Notes: generated by a model not told the origin, from the sequence alone. A stretch of 64,000 nucleotides of DNA from Gordonia prachuapensis (GCF_036350515.1 NZ_JAZDUE010000007.1:1-64000), one strand, 5' to 3'. Numbered from the stretch's first letter, positions 51,448-60,132 are shown. Translations and numbers: made by a program.

Positions 51448-52290
51448 ATGGGCAAGCTGGACGGCAAGGTCGCCTTCATCACGGGAGCGGCGCGTGGGCA
51501 GGGCAGATCGCATGCCATCGGCCTGGCGCAGGAGGGGGCCGACATCGTCGCCGTCGACATCGCCAAACAGGTCGACAGCATTCCCTATCCGATGGCGTCG
51601 CCCGAGGACTTGAACGAGACCGTCCGTCAGATCGAGGCTCTCGGCCGCAAGGTCGTCGCCGTCGAGGCCGACGTCCGTGACCTCGACCAGATGACCGAGG
51701 CCGCCAACCGTGGTCTCGAAGCGCTCGGACGCATCGACGTGGTGTGTGCCAATGCCGGGGTCATCTCTGCCGGCCGGGTGCTGGACCTGACGCCGGATCA
51801 ATGGCGCGACATGATCGACACCAACCTGACCGGCGTGTGGCACACCGTCAAGGCGGCGGTTCCCGACATGGTGAACCGAGGCGAGGGCGGGTCGATCATC
51901 TTCACCGGCAGCACCTCCAGCCTTGGCGGCTACCCCAACGTCGGACATTACGTCACCGCCAAGCACGGGATCATCGGCCTCATGCACACTCTCGCCAACG
52001 AGCTCGGGCCCCAAGGGATTCGGGTCAACGCAGTGTCGCCGACCAACGTCAACACTGACCTGCTGCAGAACCCCACGTTCTACAAGCTGTTCCGCCCCGA
52101 TCTCGACGCGCCGACCGAAGACGATGCCAAGCCGGCGTTCGCGACGATGCACTCGCTGCCGGATCTGCCCTACGTCGAGCCCATCGACATCACCCGCGCG
52201 GTTGTCTACCTGGCGACCGACGACTCACGCTACGTGACCGGCGTCAACCTGCCCATCGACGCGGGCGCCAGCCAGAAGGTCGGCGGATGA
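51448..52290 (+). CDS. Mycofactocin-coupled SDR family oxidoreductase (second copy)
   Basis: A 280-residue SDR of the mycofactocin-linked subfamily: KVAFITGAARGQGRSHAIGL, insert SIPYPMASPEDLNETVRQIE, WRDMIDTNLTGVWHTVKAAV, TGSTSSLGGYPNVGHYVTAK, NAVSPTNVNTDLLQNP, LFRPDLDAPTEDDAK and YVTGVNLPIDAG. It likely oxidises an alcohol with non-exchangeable NAD re-oxidised through mycofactocin. No mycofactocin biosynthesis genes are in the window. RBS GAGGAGTTGGC. It has its own regulon promoter. Confidence 0.88.
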   Translation: MGKLDGKVAFITGAARGQGRSHAIGLAQEGADIVAVDIAKQVDSIPYPMASPEDLNETVRQIEALGRKVVAVEADVRDLDQMTEAANRGLEALGRIDVVCANAGVISAGRVLDLTPDQWRDMIDTNLTGVWHTVKAAVPDMVNRGEGGSIIFTGSTSSLGGYPNVGHYVTAKHGIIGLMHTLANELGPQGIRVNAVSPTNVNTDLLQNPTFYKLFRPDLDAPTEDDAKPAFATMHSLPDLPYVEPIDITRAVVYLATDDSRYVTGVNLPIDAGASQKVGG

Positions 52291-52294
52291 TATC

Positions 52295-52328
52295 CCGCCC
52301 GCCACGGGGTTTTCCTCGTGGCGGGCGG
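52295..52328 (+). terminator. Hairpin after mycofactocin-type SDR gene
   Basis: CCGCCCGCCACG (52295-52306) pairs with CGTGGCGGGCGG (52317-52328), extended by GGG/CCT pairing around a T-rich loop, 4 bp after the SDR stop. It may terminate or attenuate before the CoA ligase at 52378. Confidence 0.75.
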
Positions 52329-52377
52329 TCCCACCCACGTTCCGTGCCGATCGACCCCGCCCGAGGAGAAACCCGAG

Positions 52378-53907
52378 ATGTTCACGCTCGTTGATGCGAT
52401 TCACCGCAACGAACGGCTCAACCCGGCCGCCGAGGCCATCGCCGACGACACCGGTCGGCTGACACACGGCGAACTCGCCGACCGCGCATTCCGCATTGCC
52501 GGTGTGCTGCGCTCCCACGGCGTGGCTCGGCACGACACGGTCGGTGTGCTCGCCGACAACGGCATCTTCGGCGTGGAAACCATGCTGGGTGCGGTTGCCG
52601 CCGGCGCCGCCTACGTCCCGTACAACTGGCGATGGGCACAGGCCGAGCTCGTTCACGGCATCAATGAGACAGACGCCTCGGTGATTCTGGTTGCCGATCA
52701 TTTCGCGGATGCGTTGGCAGCTGCGGTCGGCGACACCGAGATCCGGCGATCGATCACCGTGATCACCCAGTCTGAACTCGATGCGCTGCAATCGAATGCG
52801 GATCGGCTCGACACCGTGCGAGTCGGGGAGCAGGATGCGGCGTGCATCTTGTTCACCGGCGGTACGACCGGCTTCTCCAAAGGTGTGGTGTTGTCGCATC
52901 GGGCGGCGATGACCAACGCTCTCAACGAGATCTCCGACTGTAGAGTCGGGGCGCGGCCCGGAGATCGCGGTCTCGTCACGACCCCGCTCTTCCATTCTGC
53001 GGGTCTGCTCTGTTGGGTCGTGCCGCACTACATCACCGGACGCAGCACCTACGTGGTGCAGAAGTTCGACGAGGGGCGAGTCGCCGAGCTGGTCGAGCGC
53101 GAGTCGATCACCAACATGTTCTTGGTTCCCAACATGATTCGGCGCATGCTGAAGGCGGGAGCCTTCGACACCCCGGGTTTCCGTGGTGGTTTCGCCGCGC
53201 TGCACTCCGGGGCCGGGCTATTGCGTATGCCGGACAAAGAGGCTGTGTCGTCGCTGATCCCGGGCGTCGACCTCTACTTTCGGTATGGCCTCACCGAGGC
53301 CGGGCCGATGGTCACCCGATTGCTGCCCGCCGACATGATGCGACCTGAGGTCGACGGCTCGATCGGTACCGAGTATCTGTTGGCGGAGGTGGAGCTGCGC
53401 GACCTCATCGACGGCACGCCCGTCCCCGCCGGAAGCATCGGTGAGATCTGCGTTCGCGGCCCCGGCGTGATGACCGGGTACTACGGTCGGCCGGACGCCA
53501 CCGCCGAGGTGCTCGACGATGCCGGATGGTTGCGTACCGGAGATCTCGCAGAGAGAGACGACACCGGCTACCTGTATTTCCGCGACCGGGCGAAGGACAT
53601 GATCAAGACCGGGGGAGAGAACGTCTACTCCTCGGAGATCGAACAGCTCTTGCACACGCACCCCGCGGTGATGGAGGCGGCAGTCATCGGTGTCCCCAGC
53701 CTGCAATGGGACGAGGAAGTCCGCGCGGTCATCGCCGTGCGGTCCGGGATCACGGTGACCGAGGACGAGTTGAGTACTTTCCTGCGCACTCGTCTCGCCG
53801 GTTACAAGGTGCCCAAGGTGATCAAACTCGTGGGCCACGAGGACCTTCCGGTCAATCCGAGCGGCAAGATCGTCAAGACGAAGATCCGTACCGCCATGGG
53901 CTGGTGA
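52378..53907 (+). CDS. Acyl-CoA synthetase (AMP-forming)
   Basis: A 509-residue CoA ligase. It has the P-loop ILFTGGTTGFSKGVVLSHRA, FRYGLTEAGPM (A5), TGYYGRPDATAEVL, WLRTGDLAERDDTGYLYFRD, DMIKTGGENVYSSEIEQLL and C-terminal LPVNPSGKIVKTKIR with the catalytic Lys. It would activate the acid made by the SDR/aldehyde dehydrogenase steps. The ATG at 52378 follows GAGGAGAAACCC; the open frame extends 20 codons upstream without a good start. It lies downstream of a hairpin, so expression may be partly uncoupled from the SDR. Confidence 0.88.
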   Translation: MFTLVDAIHRNERLNPAAEAIADDTGRLTHGELADRAFRIAGVLRSHGVARHDTVGVLADNGIFGVETMLGAVAAGAAYVPYNWRWAQAELVHGINETDASVILVADHFADALAAAVGDTEIRRSITVITQSELDALQSNADRLDTVRVGEQDAACILFTGGTTGFSKGVVLSHRAAMTNALNEISDCRVGARPGDRGLVTTPLFHSAGLLCWVVPHYITGRSTYVVQKFDEGRVAELVERESITNMFLVPNMIRRMLKAGAFDTPGFRGGFAALHSGAGLLRMPDKEAVSSLIPGVDLYFRYGLTEAGPMVTRLLPADMMRPEVDGSIGTEYLLAEVELRDLIDGTPVPAGSIGEICVRGPGVMTGYYGRPDATAEVLDDAGWLRTGDLAERDDTGYLYFRDRAKDMIKTGGENVYSSEIEQLLHTHPAVMEAAVIGVPSLQWDEEVRAVIAVRSGITVTEDELSTFLRTRLAGYKVPKVIKLVGHEDLPVNPSGKIVKTKIRTAMGW

Positions 53908-53984
53908 CGGACGCCGCGGCGTCGTCGGAAGTCGCCGTCCGGGCGCGCAGACAACACAATTGACAAGACAGAGAGGTAACAGCC

Positions 53985-54323
53985 ATGACGATTCGTACCG
54001 TAGCGTTGCTCAAGCGCAAGAAGGGGATGTCCTTCGCGGAGTTCGACAAGTACTGGCGCGACGTGCATGCGCCGTTGGCCGCCGACCTCCCGGGGGTGGT
54101 GCGCTACGTGCAGCGCCACGTCGTACCCCAGGGGGACGCCGACGAGCCGGACAACGTTTTCGATCTCGACGGGATGGTCATCCTGGACTACGAGAGCGCC
54201 GAGGCCATGGACGCGGCGTGGGCGTCGCCGGCGGGGCAGAAGGCCATCGACGACATCGACAACTTTCTTGACGTCAACAGTGTCGTGGTGCTCGACGACT
54301 ATGTCGTGGTCGACAAGGAATGA
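53985..54323 (+). CDS. EthD-domain protein
   Basis: A 112-residue EthD-like protein: IRTVALLKRKKGMSFAEFDK, YWRDVHAPLAADLPGVVRYV and DGMVILDYESAEAMDAAWAS. It is related to but distinct from the EthD protein at 29837. The reaction is unknown; members act as small dimeric accessory or isomerase-like proteins. RBS AGAGAGGTAACAGCC. It lies between the CoA ligase and the TetR gene. Confidence 0.8.
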   Translation: MTIRTVALLKRKKGMSFAEFDKYWRDVHAPLAADLPGVVRYVQRHVVPQGDADEPDNVFDLDGMVILDYESAEAMDAAWASPAGQKAIDDIDNFLDVNSVVVLDDYVVVDKE

Positions 54324-54405
54324 CCTGAGCAGCAGCTCATCGCCTGCACGACGCCGGTTGGTCGACGACGACCGGCCGGCGTCGCCGCGCAAGTCCAGAC
54401 AAAAA

Positions 54406-54423
54406 GCAACGTACGATAGTTTG
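54406..54423 (+). promoter_or_regulatory. Operator-like site before the tetR gene
   Basis: GCAACGTACGATAGTTTG lies 33 bp before the TetR ATG. It shares the AACGTACGnTAGTTT segment with the site at 51375. This suggests autoregulation and points to this TetR protein as the regulator of the set. I see no good -35 element here. Confidence 0.6.
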
Positions 54424-54456
54424 TGAGTTCGCCGAACACCGAACCTCGGAGGAGCC

Positions 54457-55065
54457 ATGCCCCGTGCCACCCGCCTCACCACCGGTGGAGCGCGCACCCG
54501 GAAGTCGATCCGGGAGGCCGCGGTCAAGCTCTTCTATGAGCAGGGCTACGAGGCGACTTCCCTGCGTGGCGTCGCTGCTGAAGTCGACCTTCAGGTGGGC
54601 AGTCTCTACAACCACATCAACGGCAAAGAGGACCTGCTCGCCGACATCATGATCTCGGTGATGGACGAACTGCTCGATTCGGTACACGACGCGGTGGAGG
54701 CTGCGGAGCCGACCGCACTCGCGCGATACGAGGCAGCGGTTGGGTGCCACATCCGGTACCACGCCGAGCATGCGCAGCAGGTGTTCATCGGAAACTCGGA
54801 ACTGCGCTCCCTCAACGAGGACAACCGCACCAAGGTGCTCACCAAACGAGCTGAGTACGAGAATCTGTTCCTGCGGCTGGTGAAGAAGGTGGCTGCGGAG
54901 ACCGGTGCCGATGTGATCGACCCGAAGATCCAGGCATACTCGGTGCTCGCCCAGGGGGCCCATGTGTCCTCTTGGTATCGCCCCTCCGGGCCCAAGTCCC
55001 TCGACAAGCTGGTGGGCACCTATATCAAGTTGGCGGTTCGGGAGCTCGGCCTGCCTGCGTCCTGA
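54457..55065 (+). CDS. TetR-family transcriptional regulator
   Basis: A 202-residue TetR protein. The N-terminal HTH is TRKSIREAAVKLFYEQGYEA followed by TSLRGVAAEVDLQVGSLYNH. A helical ligand domain of about 140 residues follows, with FIGNSELRSLNEDNRTKVLT. Its architecture resembles KstR2/FadR-type acyl-CoA-responsive repressors. It is the only TetR gene in the window and sits in the middle of the operator-bearing genes, so it is the best candidate for the ACGAACGT-type sites. The effector is probably a CoA thioester of the pathway (inference). RBS CGGAGGAG. Confidence 0.88.
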   Translation: MPRATRLTTGGARTRKSIREAAVKLFYEQGYEATSLRGVAAEVDLQVGSLYNHINGKEDLLADIMISVMDELLDSVHDAVEAAEPTALARYEAAVGCHIRYHAEHAQQVFIGNSELRSLNEDNRTKVLTKRAEYENLFLRLVKKVAAETGADVIDPKIQAYSVLAQGAHVSSWYRPSGPKSLDKLVGTYIKLAVRELGLPAS

Positions 55066-55087
55066 CGGACATAGGCCCGCAGAGTTC

Positions 55088-55122
55088 AACGGCGCCCCTC
55101 CCGACTCGGGAAGGGCGCCGTT
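55088..55122. terminator. Hairpin terminator between convergent tetR and maoC genes
   Basis: AACGGCGCCCCTCCCGA and TCGGGAAGGGCGCCGTT are complementary apart from a single mismatch in the CCC/AGG portion, giving a long stem with a very short loop between the converging genes. Confidence 0.88.
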
Positions 55123-55131
55123 TGCGTGAGA

Positions 55132-55614
55132 TCAGTTTCGGCGCCAGATCATGAATGAACTCTGAAACGTCATCACGACCTCGCCGCGCTGATTCGTCAC
55201 CGTGTAGGCGAACGTCCAGATGCCGCGATCGTCTTTTTTGGTGTGACGTGCGACGACGAGTTCGGCCTCTACCCGGATGGAATCACCGATGAGGACCGGT
55301 TGCTGGGCACGAACCTCGTCAAGACCCAGCCACGCAACGACATTGGCGAAGTAGCCGGTCTGGGTGATCAGGCCGAGCGCGGTCGACAACGTGAACGGAC
55401 CATGCGCGATCCGCTGGCCGAACTGGGTGGTCGCGGCGTACTGCTCGTCGAGGTGCAGCGACACGATGTCGCCGGTCAGTCCGGCCCAGGTGACCAGGTG
55501 GGCATCGGTCACCGTGATTCCCGGGCTGCACAGCACGTCGCCCAGTTGTAGGTCCTCCCAACGGCGATCGGGTACGCCGATGCGCTCAGGGCTGTTGACG
55601 TCGATCGCAGTCAT
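55132..55614 (-). CDS. MaoC-family dehydratase/hydratase
   Basis: A 160-residue single hotdog. The motif WAGLTGDIVSLHLDEQYAAT holds the catalytic Asp and His, and RIAHGPFTLSTALGLI follows. The C-terminal part has PVLIGDSIRVEAELV. It probably hydrates a branched enoyl-CoA. It is divergent from the carboxyltransferase gene and shares the operator at 55656. RBS AAGGAGTTTTC. Confidence 0.86.
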   Translation of the reverse strand: MTAIDVNSPERIGVPDRRWEDLQLGDVLCSPGITVTDAHLVTWAGLTGDIVSLHLDEQYAATTQFGQRIAHGPFTLSTALGLITQTGYFANVVAWLGLDEVRAQQPVLIGDSIRVEAELVVARHTKKDDRGIWTFAYTVTNQRGEVVMTFQSSFMIWRRN

Positions 55615-55655
55615 GAAAACTCCTTATGGCCATTCGTGGGGTGCCCGTGCTAACC

Positions 55656-55706
55656 TACGAGCAAACGTTCGTTTTTAGAATAGGTTCCGGCCCTACCCAA
55701 GGTCAA
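55656..55706 (-). promoter_or_regulatory. Promoter and operator between maoC and accD-type genes
   Basis: On the minus strand TTGACC (55701-55706), 18 bp and TATTCT (55677-55682) are followed by the operator, read on the plus strand as CGAGCAAACGTTCGTTTTTA (about 55658-55677). It lies 42 bp from the MaoC start and 63 bp from the carboxyltransferase start, so both genes may be controlled. A plus-strand promoter is not clear. Confidence 0.68.
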
Positions 55707-55740
55707 GCAAACGTCAACAACAAGCTCGGGATGTGACCAC

Positions 55741-57309
55741 ATGACACAGACAACGGAGTCGATCAACACCACTGCCGAGGCGCTCGGGCCTCACGAGGAA
55801 CTCGACGCGCGTCTGGCCGCGGCGCGCCTCGGCGGCAGCGAGAAGCAGCGTCGCAAGCAGGTCGAGGCGGGCAAGATGCTTGTGCGCGACCGACTCGCGC
55901 TCCTGTTCGACGACGGGTGGTCCTTCGAGGACGGTCTGCTCGCGCGCTACGACGAAGGCCTTCCGGGCGACGCAGTCGTGACTTGCGTGGGCAAGGTCGA
56001 CGGCCGAGATGTCGTGGTGATTGCCAATGACTACACCGTCAAGGCGGGCACCTGGGGTAAGCGAACCTTCGAGAAGATCATTCGGGCCCAGGAACTCGCC
56101 GATTCGACCGGAGTCCCGATCGTCTATCTGTTCGACTCGGCGGGTGCCCGTATCGATGAGCAGTTCGAGAGCTTCGCCGGCCGTCGGGCATGGGGCAACA
56201 TCTTCTACAACCAGGTGCAGTACTCCGGCCGCGTGCCACAGGTGTGCGCACTGTTCGGGCCCTCTCCTGCAGGGTCGGCATACGTTCCCGCACTGTGCGA
56301 TCTGACGATCATGGTGCGTGGACACGCCACCGCCTACCTGGGTTCGCCGCGTCTCGCCCAGATGGTGACCGGCGAGGACGTCACGCTGGAGGAGATGGGC
56401 GGCGCCGAGATGCACTCCACGGTGTCGGGCTTGAGCGACGTCCTCGTCGACGACGACGAGGAGGCGATCTCGGCCATTCGCGTATGGCTGTCGTACCTGC
56501 CGTCGAATTGGCAGCAAGAGCCGCCGATGACCGAACCGGTCGATCCATCGGACGGCCGCTCCATCAAGGACATCGTCCCGGAGGTGGAGTCGGAGGTCTT
56601 CGACATCCACGAACTGATCGACGCACTGGTGGACGACTCCACCTTCTTCCCCTACAAGGACCTGTTTGCTCCTGAGCTGGTGACCGGGTTCGCCCGGATC
56701 AACGGTCGCAGCGTCGGATTGGTGGCGAATCAGCCGACAGTGAAGGGCGGGGTGATCTTCCCCGACTCCTCGGACAAGGCGGCACGATTCATCTGGATCT
56801 GTAATGCCTTCAACATCCCGATCCTCTTCCTGGTCGACATCGCCGGCTACATGATCGGCTCAGCGGTCGAACGCCAGGGCATCATTCGTCACGGGGCGAA
56901 GATGATCTTCGCCGTCTCCGAGGCCCGCGTCCCACGCATCACGGTCCTGCTGCGCAAGGCCTACGGCGGCGGCTATCTGGCGATGTCGGGGGCGCCGATG
57001 CAACCGGACGCGCTCATCGCCTTGCCCACCGCAAAGCCTGCGCTGATGGGTCCCGATGCCGCAGTCAACGGTATTCACTTCAACCGCATCCAGGCGATCG
57101 AGGATCCCGACGAGCGTGCCGCGTTCATCGCTGAGAAGCAGGCCGAATACGCAGACGGCATCGACGTCTTCAAGATCGCCAACGAGAACGCTGTGGAGGC
57201 CGTGGTGCCTGCCAACGAACTGCGCGCCGAGCTGACCGCACGTCTGGCGCTCTATGTCCGTCGAGACCGCACCGCACCGGCCCGTCGCAACGGCGTGACC
57301 CCGGTCTGA
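55741..57309 (+). CDS. Acyl-CoA carboxylase carboxyltransferase (beta) subunit, AccD1-like
   Basis: A 522-residue carboxyltransferase. The N-half has RKQVEAGKMLVRDRLALLFD, YDEGLPGDAVVTCVGKVDG, FDSAGARIDEQFESFAGRRA, FGPSPAGSAYVPALCD and GGAEMHSTVSG. The C-half has ARINGRSVGLVANQPTVKGG, LVDIAGYMIGSAVERQGIIR and RKAYGGGYLAMSG. The substrate pocket resembles methylcrotonyl-CoA carboxylase-type subunits more than propionyl-CoA types, but this is a judgement. It pairs with the biotin subunit at 48757. It leads an operon with the lyase and MaoC genes. Confidence 0.9.
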   Translation: MTQTTESINTTAEALGPHEELDARLAAARLGGSEKQRRKQVEAGKMLVRDRLALLFDDGWSFEDGLLARYDEGLPGDAVVTCVGKVDGRDVVVIANDYTVKAGTWGKRTFEKIIRAQELADSTGVPIVYLFDSAGARIDEQFESFAGRRAWGNIFYNQVQYSGRVPQVCALFGPSPAGSAYVPALCDLTIMVRGHATAYLGSPRLAQMVTGEDVTLEEMGGAEMHSTVSGLSDVLVDDDEEAISAIRVWLSYLPSNWQQEPPMTEPVDPSDGRSIKDIVPEVESEVFDIHELIDALVDDSTFFPYKDLFAPELVTGFARINGRSVGLVANQPTVKGGVIFPDSSDKAARFIWICNAFNIPILFLVDIAGYMIGSAVERQGIIRHGAKMIFAVSEARVPRITVLLRKAYGGGYLAMSGAPMQPDALIALPTAKPALMGPDAAVNGIHFNRIQAIEDPDERAAFIAEKQAEYADGIDVFKIANENAVEAVVPANELRAELTARLALYVRRDRTAPARRNGVTPV

Positions 57310-57346
57310 CGTGAACTCGTCGGCCGTCAAAGGAATGTGAGCAATC

Positions 57347-58237
57347 ATGAGACCACTGAGATCACTGCTGTTTGTGCCCGCCCATCGAGCGGGATGGGCT
57401 GAGAAGGCCGCTCGGACAGGCGTTGACGCCATCATCCTGGACCTCGAGGACTCGGTGCCCGAGGACAGCAAAGCCGAGGCGCGAATCGAGGTGGCGCAGT
57501 CGATCGAGTCGCTGCGCCGCGACTTCCCGCAGACCACGATCCTGATCCGGCCCAACCCGCTGGACACCGAGCACTTCGGCGCCGATCTGGGTGCCGTGGT
57601 AGGGCCTGGGGTGTCCGGACTACTGCTTCCAAAGGTCTACGACGACCGTGAGGTGCTCGATTTCGCCGCCCTGCTCGATCATTTCGAGATCGCCGCAGGC
57701 ATACCGCGGGGAAGTACTGAGCTGATTCCGACTCTGGAAACCGCGCGGTCCCTGGTGAACTGTGAGCGTATCGCGGCCTGCCATCCGCGTGTCGCATCAT
57801 TGATGGTCGCCGCTGCCCGGGATGCCGACGTCTCGCGCGAGGTCGGCTTCGAATGGACCCCCGAGGGGCTCGAAACCCTGCACTACCGCAGCAAAGCGGT
57901 GCTGGCCTGCCGTGCAGCGGGTCTGGCGCATCCGATCGTCGGACTGTGGCAGGAGATCAAGGACCTCGACGGATTGCGCGCATTCGCTGAGCAGAACCGC
58001 CGCCTGGGTTTCGCCGGGCAAGTCCTGATCCATCCGTCGCATGTCTCGACCGCCAACGACGTCTATGCGCCCGATCCCAAGGCGGTGGAGCGATTCCGGC
58101 GGATGATCGACGCGTTCGAGGACGCCCGACGTGAGGGATCAGCAGCGGTGATGTTCGAAGGTGAACACGTCGACATCGCGCACATCAAGACCGCGCGAGG
58201 GGTGGTCGACCTGGCCGACTCCATCGCGAACCCGTGA
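57347..58237 (+). CDS. CitE-like beta-hydroxyacyl-CoA lyase (HpcH/HpaI family)
   Basis: A 296-residue TIM-barrel lyase. It has RSLLFVPAHRAGWAEKAART, AIILDLEDSVPEDSKAEAR (metal Glu/Asp region), ILIRPNPLDTEH, GLLLPKVYD, LIPTLETARSLVN and FAGQVLIHPSHVSTANDVYA. The M. tuberculosis relative Rv2498c cleaves HMG-CoA-like and citramalyl-CoA-like thioesters. Next to carboxylase and MaoC genes it would perform the final C-C cleavage, releasing acetyl-CoA and a keto product. It lies 37 bp after accD. Confidence 0.88.
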   Translation: MRPLRSLLFVPAHRAGWAEKAARTGVDAIILDLEDSVPEDSKAEARIEVAQSIESLRRDFPQTTILIRPNPLDTEHFGADLGAVVGPGVSGLLLPKVYDDREVLDFAALLDHFEIAAGIPRGSTELIPTLETARSLVNCERIAACHPRVASLMVAAARDADVSREVGFEWTPEGLETLHYRSKAVLACRAAGLAHPIVGLWQEIKDLDGLRAFAEQNRRLGFAGQVLIHPSHVSTANDVYAPDPKAVERFRRMIDAFEDARREGSAAVMFEGEHVDIAHIKTARGVVDLADSIANP

Positions 58238-58286
58238 CCGCGGACCACTCAGCTCGTCCACCAACCTGTTGTCTTAGGAGCTCATC

Positions 58287-58760
58287 ATGGCCGGACTCTA
58301 CTTCGAAGAACTCGAACCGGAGCTCACGCTCAAGCACGATGTGACCAGAACGGTCACCGAGACCGACAATCTCTTGTTCACCACGCTGACGATGAACGTT
58401 CAGCCGCTCCATCTCGACGCCGATTTCGCGAAATCCACCCAGCACGGCCAGATTCTCGTCAACAGCGTCTTCACCCTCGGTGTGGTCGTGGGCATCCCGG
58501 TCGGCGACACCACACTGGGCACCACACTCGGAAACCTGGGGTTCGAGGAGATCACCTTTCCCAATCCGGTGTTCATCGGGGACACCTTGCGTGTGGAGAC
58601 CGAGATCCTGTCCCGCCGCGAGTCATCGTCGAAGCCGGATCGCGGAGTCGTCCGGTTCGAACATCGAGGACTCAATCAGCGTGGCGAGGTGGTCTGCACC
58701 GTTCGCCGCGCCGGGATGATGCTGCGCCGCCGGCCGGCAGAGTCCTCCGCTGCCGTCTGA
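58287..58760 (+). CDS. MaoC-family hydratase (Rv2499c-like)
   Basis: A 157-residue hotdog protein with LLFTTLTMNVQPLHLDADFA, FGQ-equivalent STQHGQILVNSVFTLGVVVG and FPNPVFIGDTLRVETEILSR. The conserved His and Asp are present, but the usual GD before them is replaced by MN, as in mesaconyl-CoA hydratase-like MaoC proteins next to CitE. It would hydrate the carboxylated enoyl-CoA before the lyase. It is the last gene of the accD-citE-maoC operon and is followed by a strong terminator. Confidence 0.86.
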   Translation: MAGLYFEELEPELTLKHDVTRTVTETDNLLFTTLTMNVQPLHLDADFAKSTQHGQILVNSVFTLGVVVGIPVGDTTLGTTLGNLGFEEITFPNPVFIGDTLRVETEILSRRESSSKPDRGVVRFEHRGLNQRGEVVCTVRRAGMMLRRRPAESSAAV

Positions 58761-58773
58761 CGGCTCACCAGAT

Positions 58774-58812
58774 CAGGAACGCCGACCCAGTGACACTGGG
58801 TCGGCGTTCCTG
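58774..58812 (+). terminator. Strong hairpin terminator after the carboxylase operon
   Basis: CAGGAACGCCGACCCAGTG (58774-58792) and CACTGGGTCGGCGTTCCTG (58794-58812) are perfectly complementary, about a 16-bp usable stem closing a small loop, followed by TTG. Confidence 0.9.
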
Positions 58813-58847
58813 TTGTCGCGGCGCAACAATCAAGTCGTGGAACACCA

Positions 58848-58905
58848 TTGACGCCGAGAGTGTTGTCGGTCACAATCAATTAACGAGCAAACGTTCGTCT
58901 GTATT
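58848..58905 (+). promoter_or_regulatory. Promoter and operator for the ribose-type binding protein gene
   Basis: TTGACG (58848-58853), 17 bp and CACAAT (58871-58876) are followed by GAGCAAACGTTCGTCTGTA (58885-58903). The same elements in the same order recur at 60195-60256. The operator begins within about 10 bp of the -10, well placed for repression. Confidence 0.75.
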
Positions 58906-58922
58906 GAGAGTCGAGGAAACCG

Positions 58923-60047
58923 ATGAAACTGTTCACTCGTCGTCGCCTGGTGGTGGCGGCACTCGCAGCGGTCGCGGGCATAGGGATCGTGGGTTGTACG
59001 ACCACCCCGCCTCCCGAGGCTGCCGGTGGTGGAGCGGCCTCCACGGGCGACGGCGGGGAAGCGCTGCCGATCGAAGAGCTCTGCGGAGACGGCCCGGTCA
59101 AGATCGCCCATGTCGCGGGGTTCGGCGCCAACTCCTGGCGCAAGATCACCCAGGCCGAGTTGACCGATGAGCTGTCGGCCTGCCCGAACGTGTCGCTGGA
59201 TTACACCCAGGCCGATGGCGATCTGCAGAAATACATCACGGCCATCAACTCCTACGTCGCGCAGGGTTACGACGCGATCATCACGTACGACGACTTCGGC
59301 AGCCAGGCGCTCAGTGCTTTGCAGAACGCACATCGTTCAGGGGTGGCAGTCGTCCCTTACATCGCCGATCCCGGCGGTCAGGTGGGGGTGGACTACAACG
59401 GCTATGTCCAGTACGACTTCGACACCGAGGGCGACACGATGGCTCGGTGGTTGCAGCCGCAACTCGACCAGGGTGGGCAGGTTCTCTTCTCCGGCGGCCT
59501 TCCGGGCGGCAGTCCTTCGACCGAGGCCCTGTGGGATGGGTTCTGGGAAACCGACAAAGAGATCGGCAACCCCTTTGACTCGCTGACGCAGAACCCGCAG
59601 CCATCGAACTGGGATCCCGCCTATGAGCAGCGCGCGATGTCGGGCGCTCTGGCCAAGTATCCGCAGATCGATGCGATGGTGTCGGACTACGGCGTGGCCT
59701 CGAAGGGTGGGCTGCGTGCATTCATCAACGCGGGCAGGCCGATTCCTCCGCTCGCGACATCTGCTACCGACAACGAGCTCGGATGCATGTGGCTTCAGAA
59801 TCACGAGGCGAACCCGCAGTTCCAATTGCTCACGCTGGACGGCACGACCACCGTAGTGCGAATTGCGGCACGAAAGGCCCTCGCTGCCGTCAACGAACTG
59901 CCGGACAACGAGCCGGAGCAGTTCGAACTCGAGACATTCGTCGACACCGTCAACGGCAAGCTCCCGACATGTGAGCCCGATCTGCCGCCGGATGCCGATC
60001 TGTCCTCGGACCTGTCGCCAGACGAGCTGGCCGCGGTCTTCCAGTAG
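58923..60047 (+). CDS. Ribose-type (RbsB/periplasmic-binding family 4) solute-binding lipoprotein
   Basis: A 374-residue binding protein. The signal peptide RRRLVVAALAAVAGIGIVGC ends in a lipobox Cys, then a Gly/Ala-rich linker. The mature part has VKIAHVAGFGANSWRKITQA, ITAINSYVAQGYDAIITYDD, VVPYIADPGG, GQVLFSGGLPGGSPSTEALW, and a sub-domain with AMVSDYGVASKGGLRAFINA. This resembles sugar or autoinducer-2 type binding proteins. The pathway context suggests a non-sugar alcohol ligand, which is not proven. It has its own promoter and terminator. Confidence 0.87.
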   Translation: MKLFTRRRLVVAALAAVAGIGIVGCTTTPPPEAAGGGAASTGDGGEALPIEELCGDGPVKIAHVAGFGANSWRKITQAELTDELSACPNVSLDYTQADGDLQKYITAINSYVAQGYDAIITYDDFGSQALSALQNAHRSGVAVVPYIADPGGQVGVDYNGYVQYDFDTEGDTMARWLQPQLDQGGQVLFSGGLPGGSPSTEALWDGFWETDKEIGNPFDSLTQNPQPSNWDPAYEQRAMSGALAKYPQIDAMVSDYGVASKGGLRAFINAGRPIPPLATSATDNELGCMWLQNHEANPQFQLLTLDGTTTVVRIAARKALAAVNELPDNEPEQFELETFVDTVNGKLPTCEPDLPPDADLSSDLSPDELAAVFQ

Positions 60048-60090
60048 GTCGACCTTGTGGCACGGGCTGCTTCGTATAGCTCGGTCACAC

Positions 60091-60132
60091 GCCGCCGCCC
60101 CGGATTCGCATTGTCGGATCCGGGGCGGCGGC
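60091..60132 (+). terminator. Hairpin terminator after the binding-protein gene
   Basis: GCCGCCGCCCCGGAT (60091-60105) pairs perfectly with ATCCGGGGCGGCGGC (60118-60132) around a 12-base loop, followed by GTCGGTTTT. It separates the abundant binding protein from the transporter genes. The rest of the 288-bp gap holds the next promoter. Confidence 0.9.
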
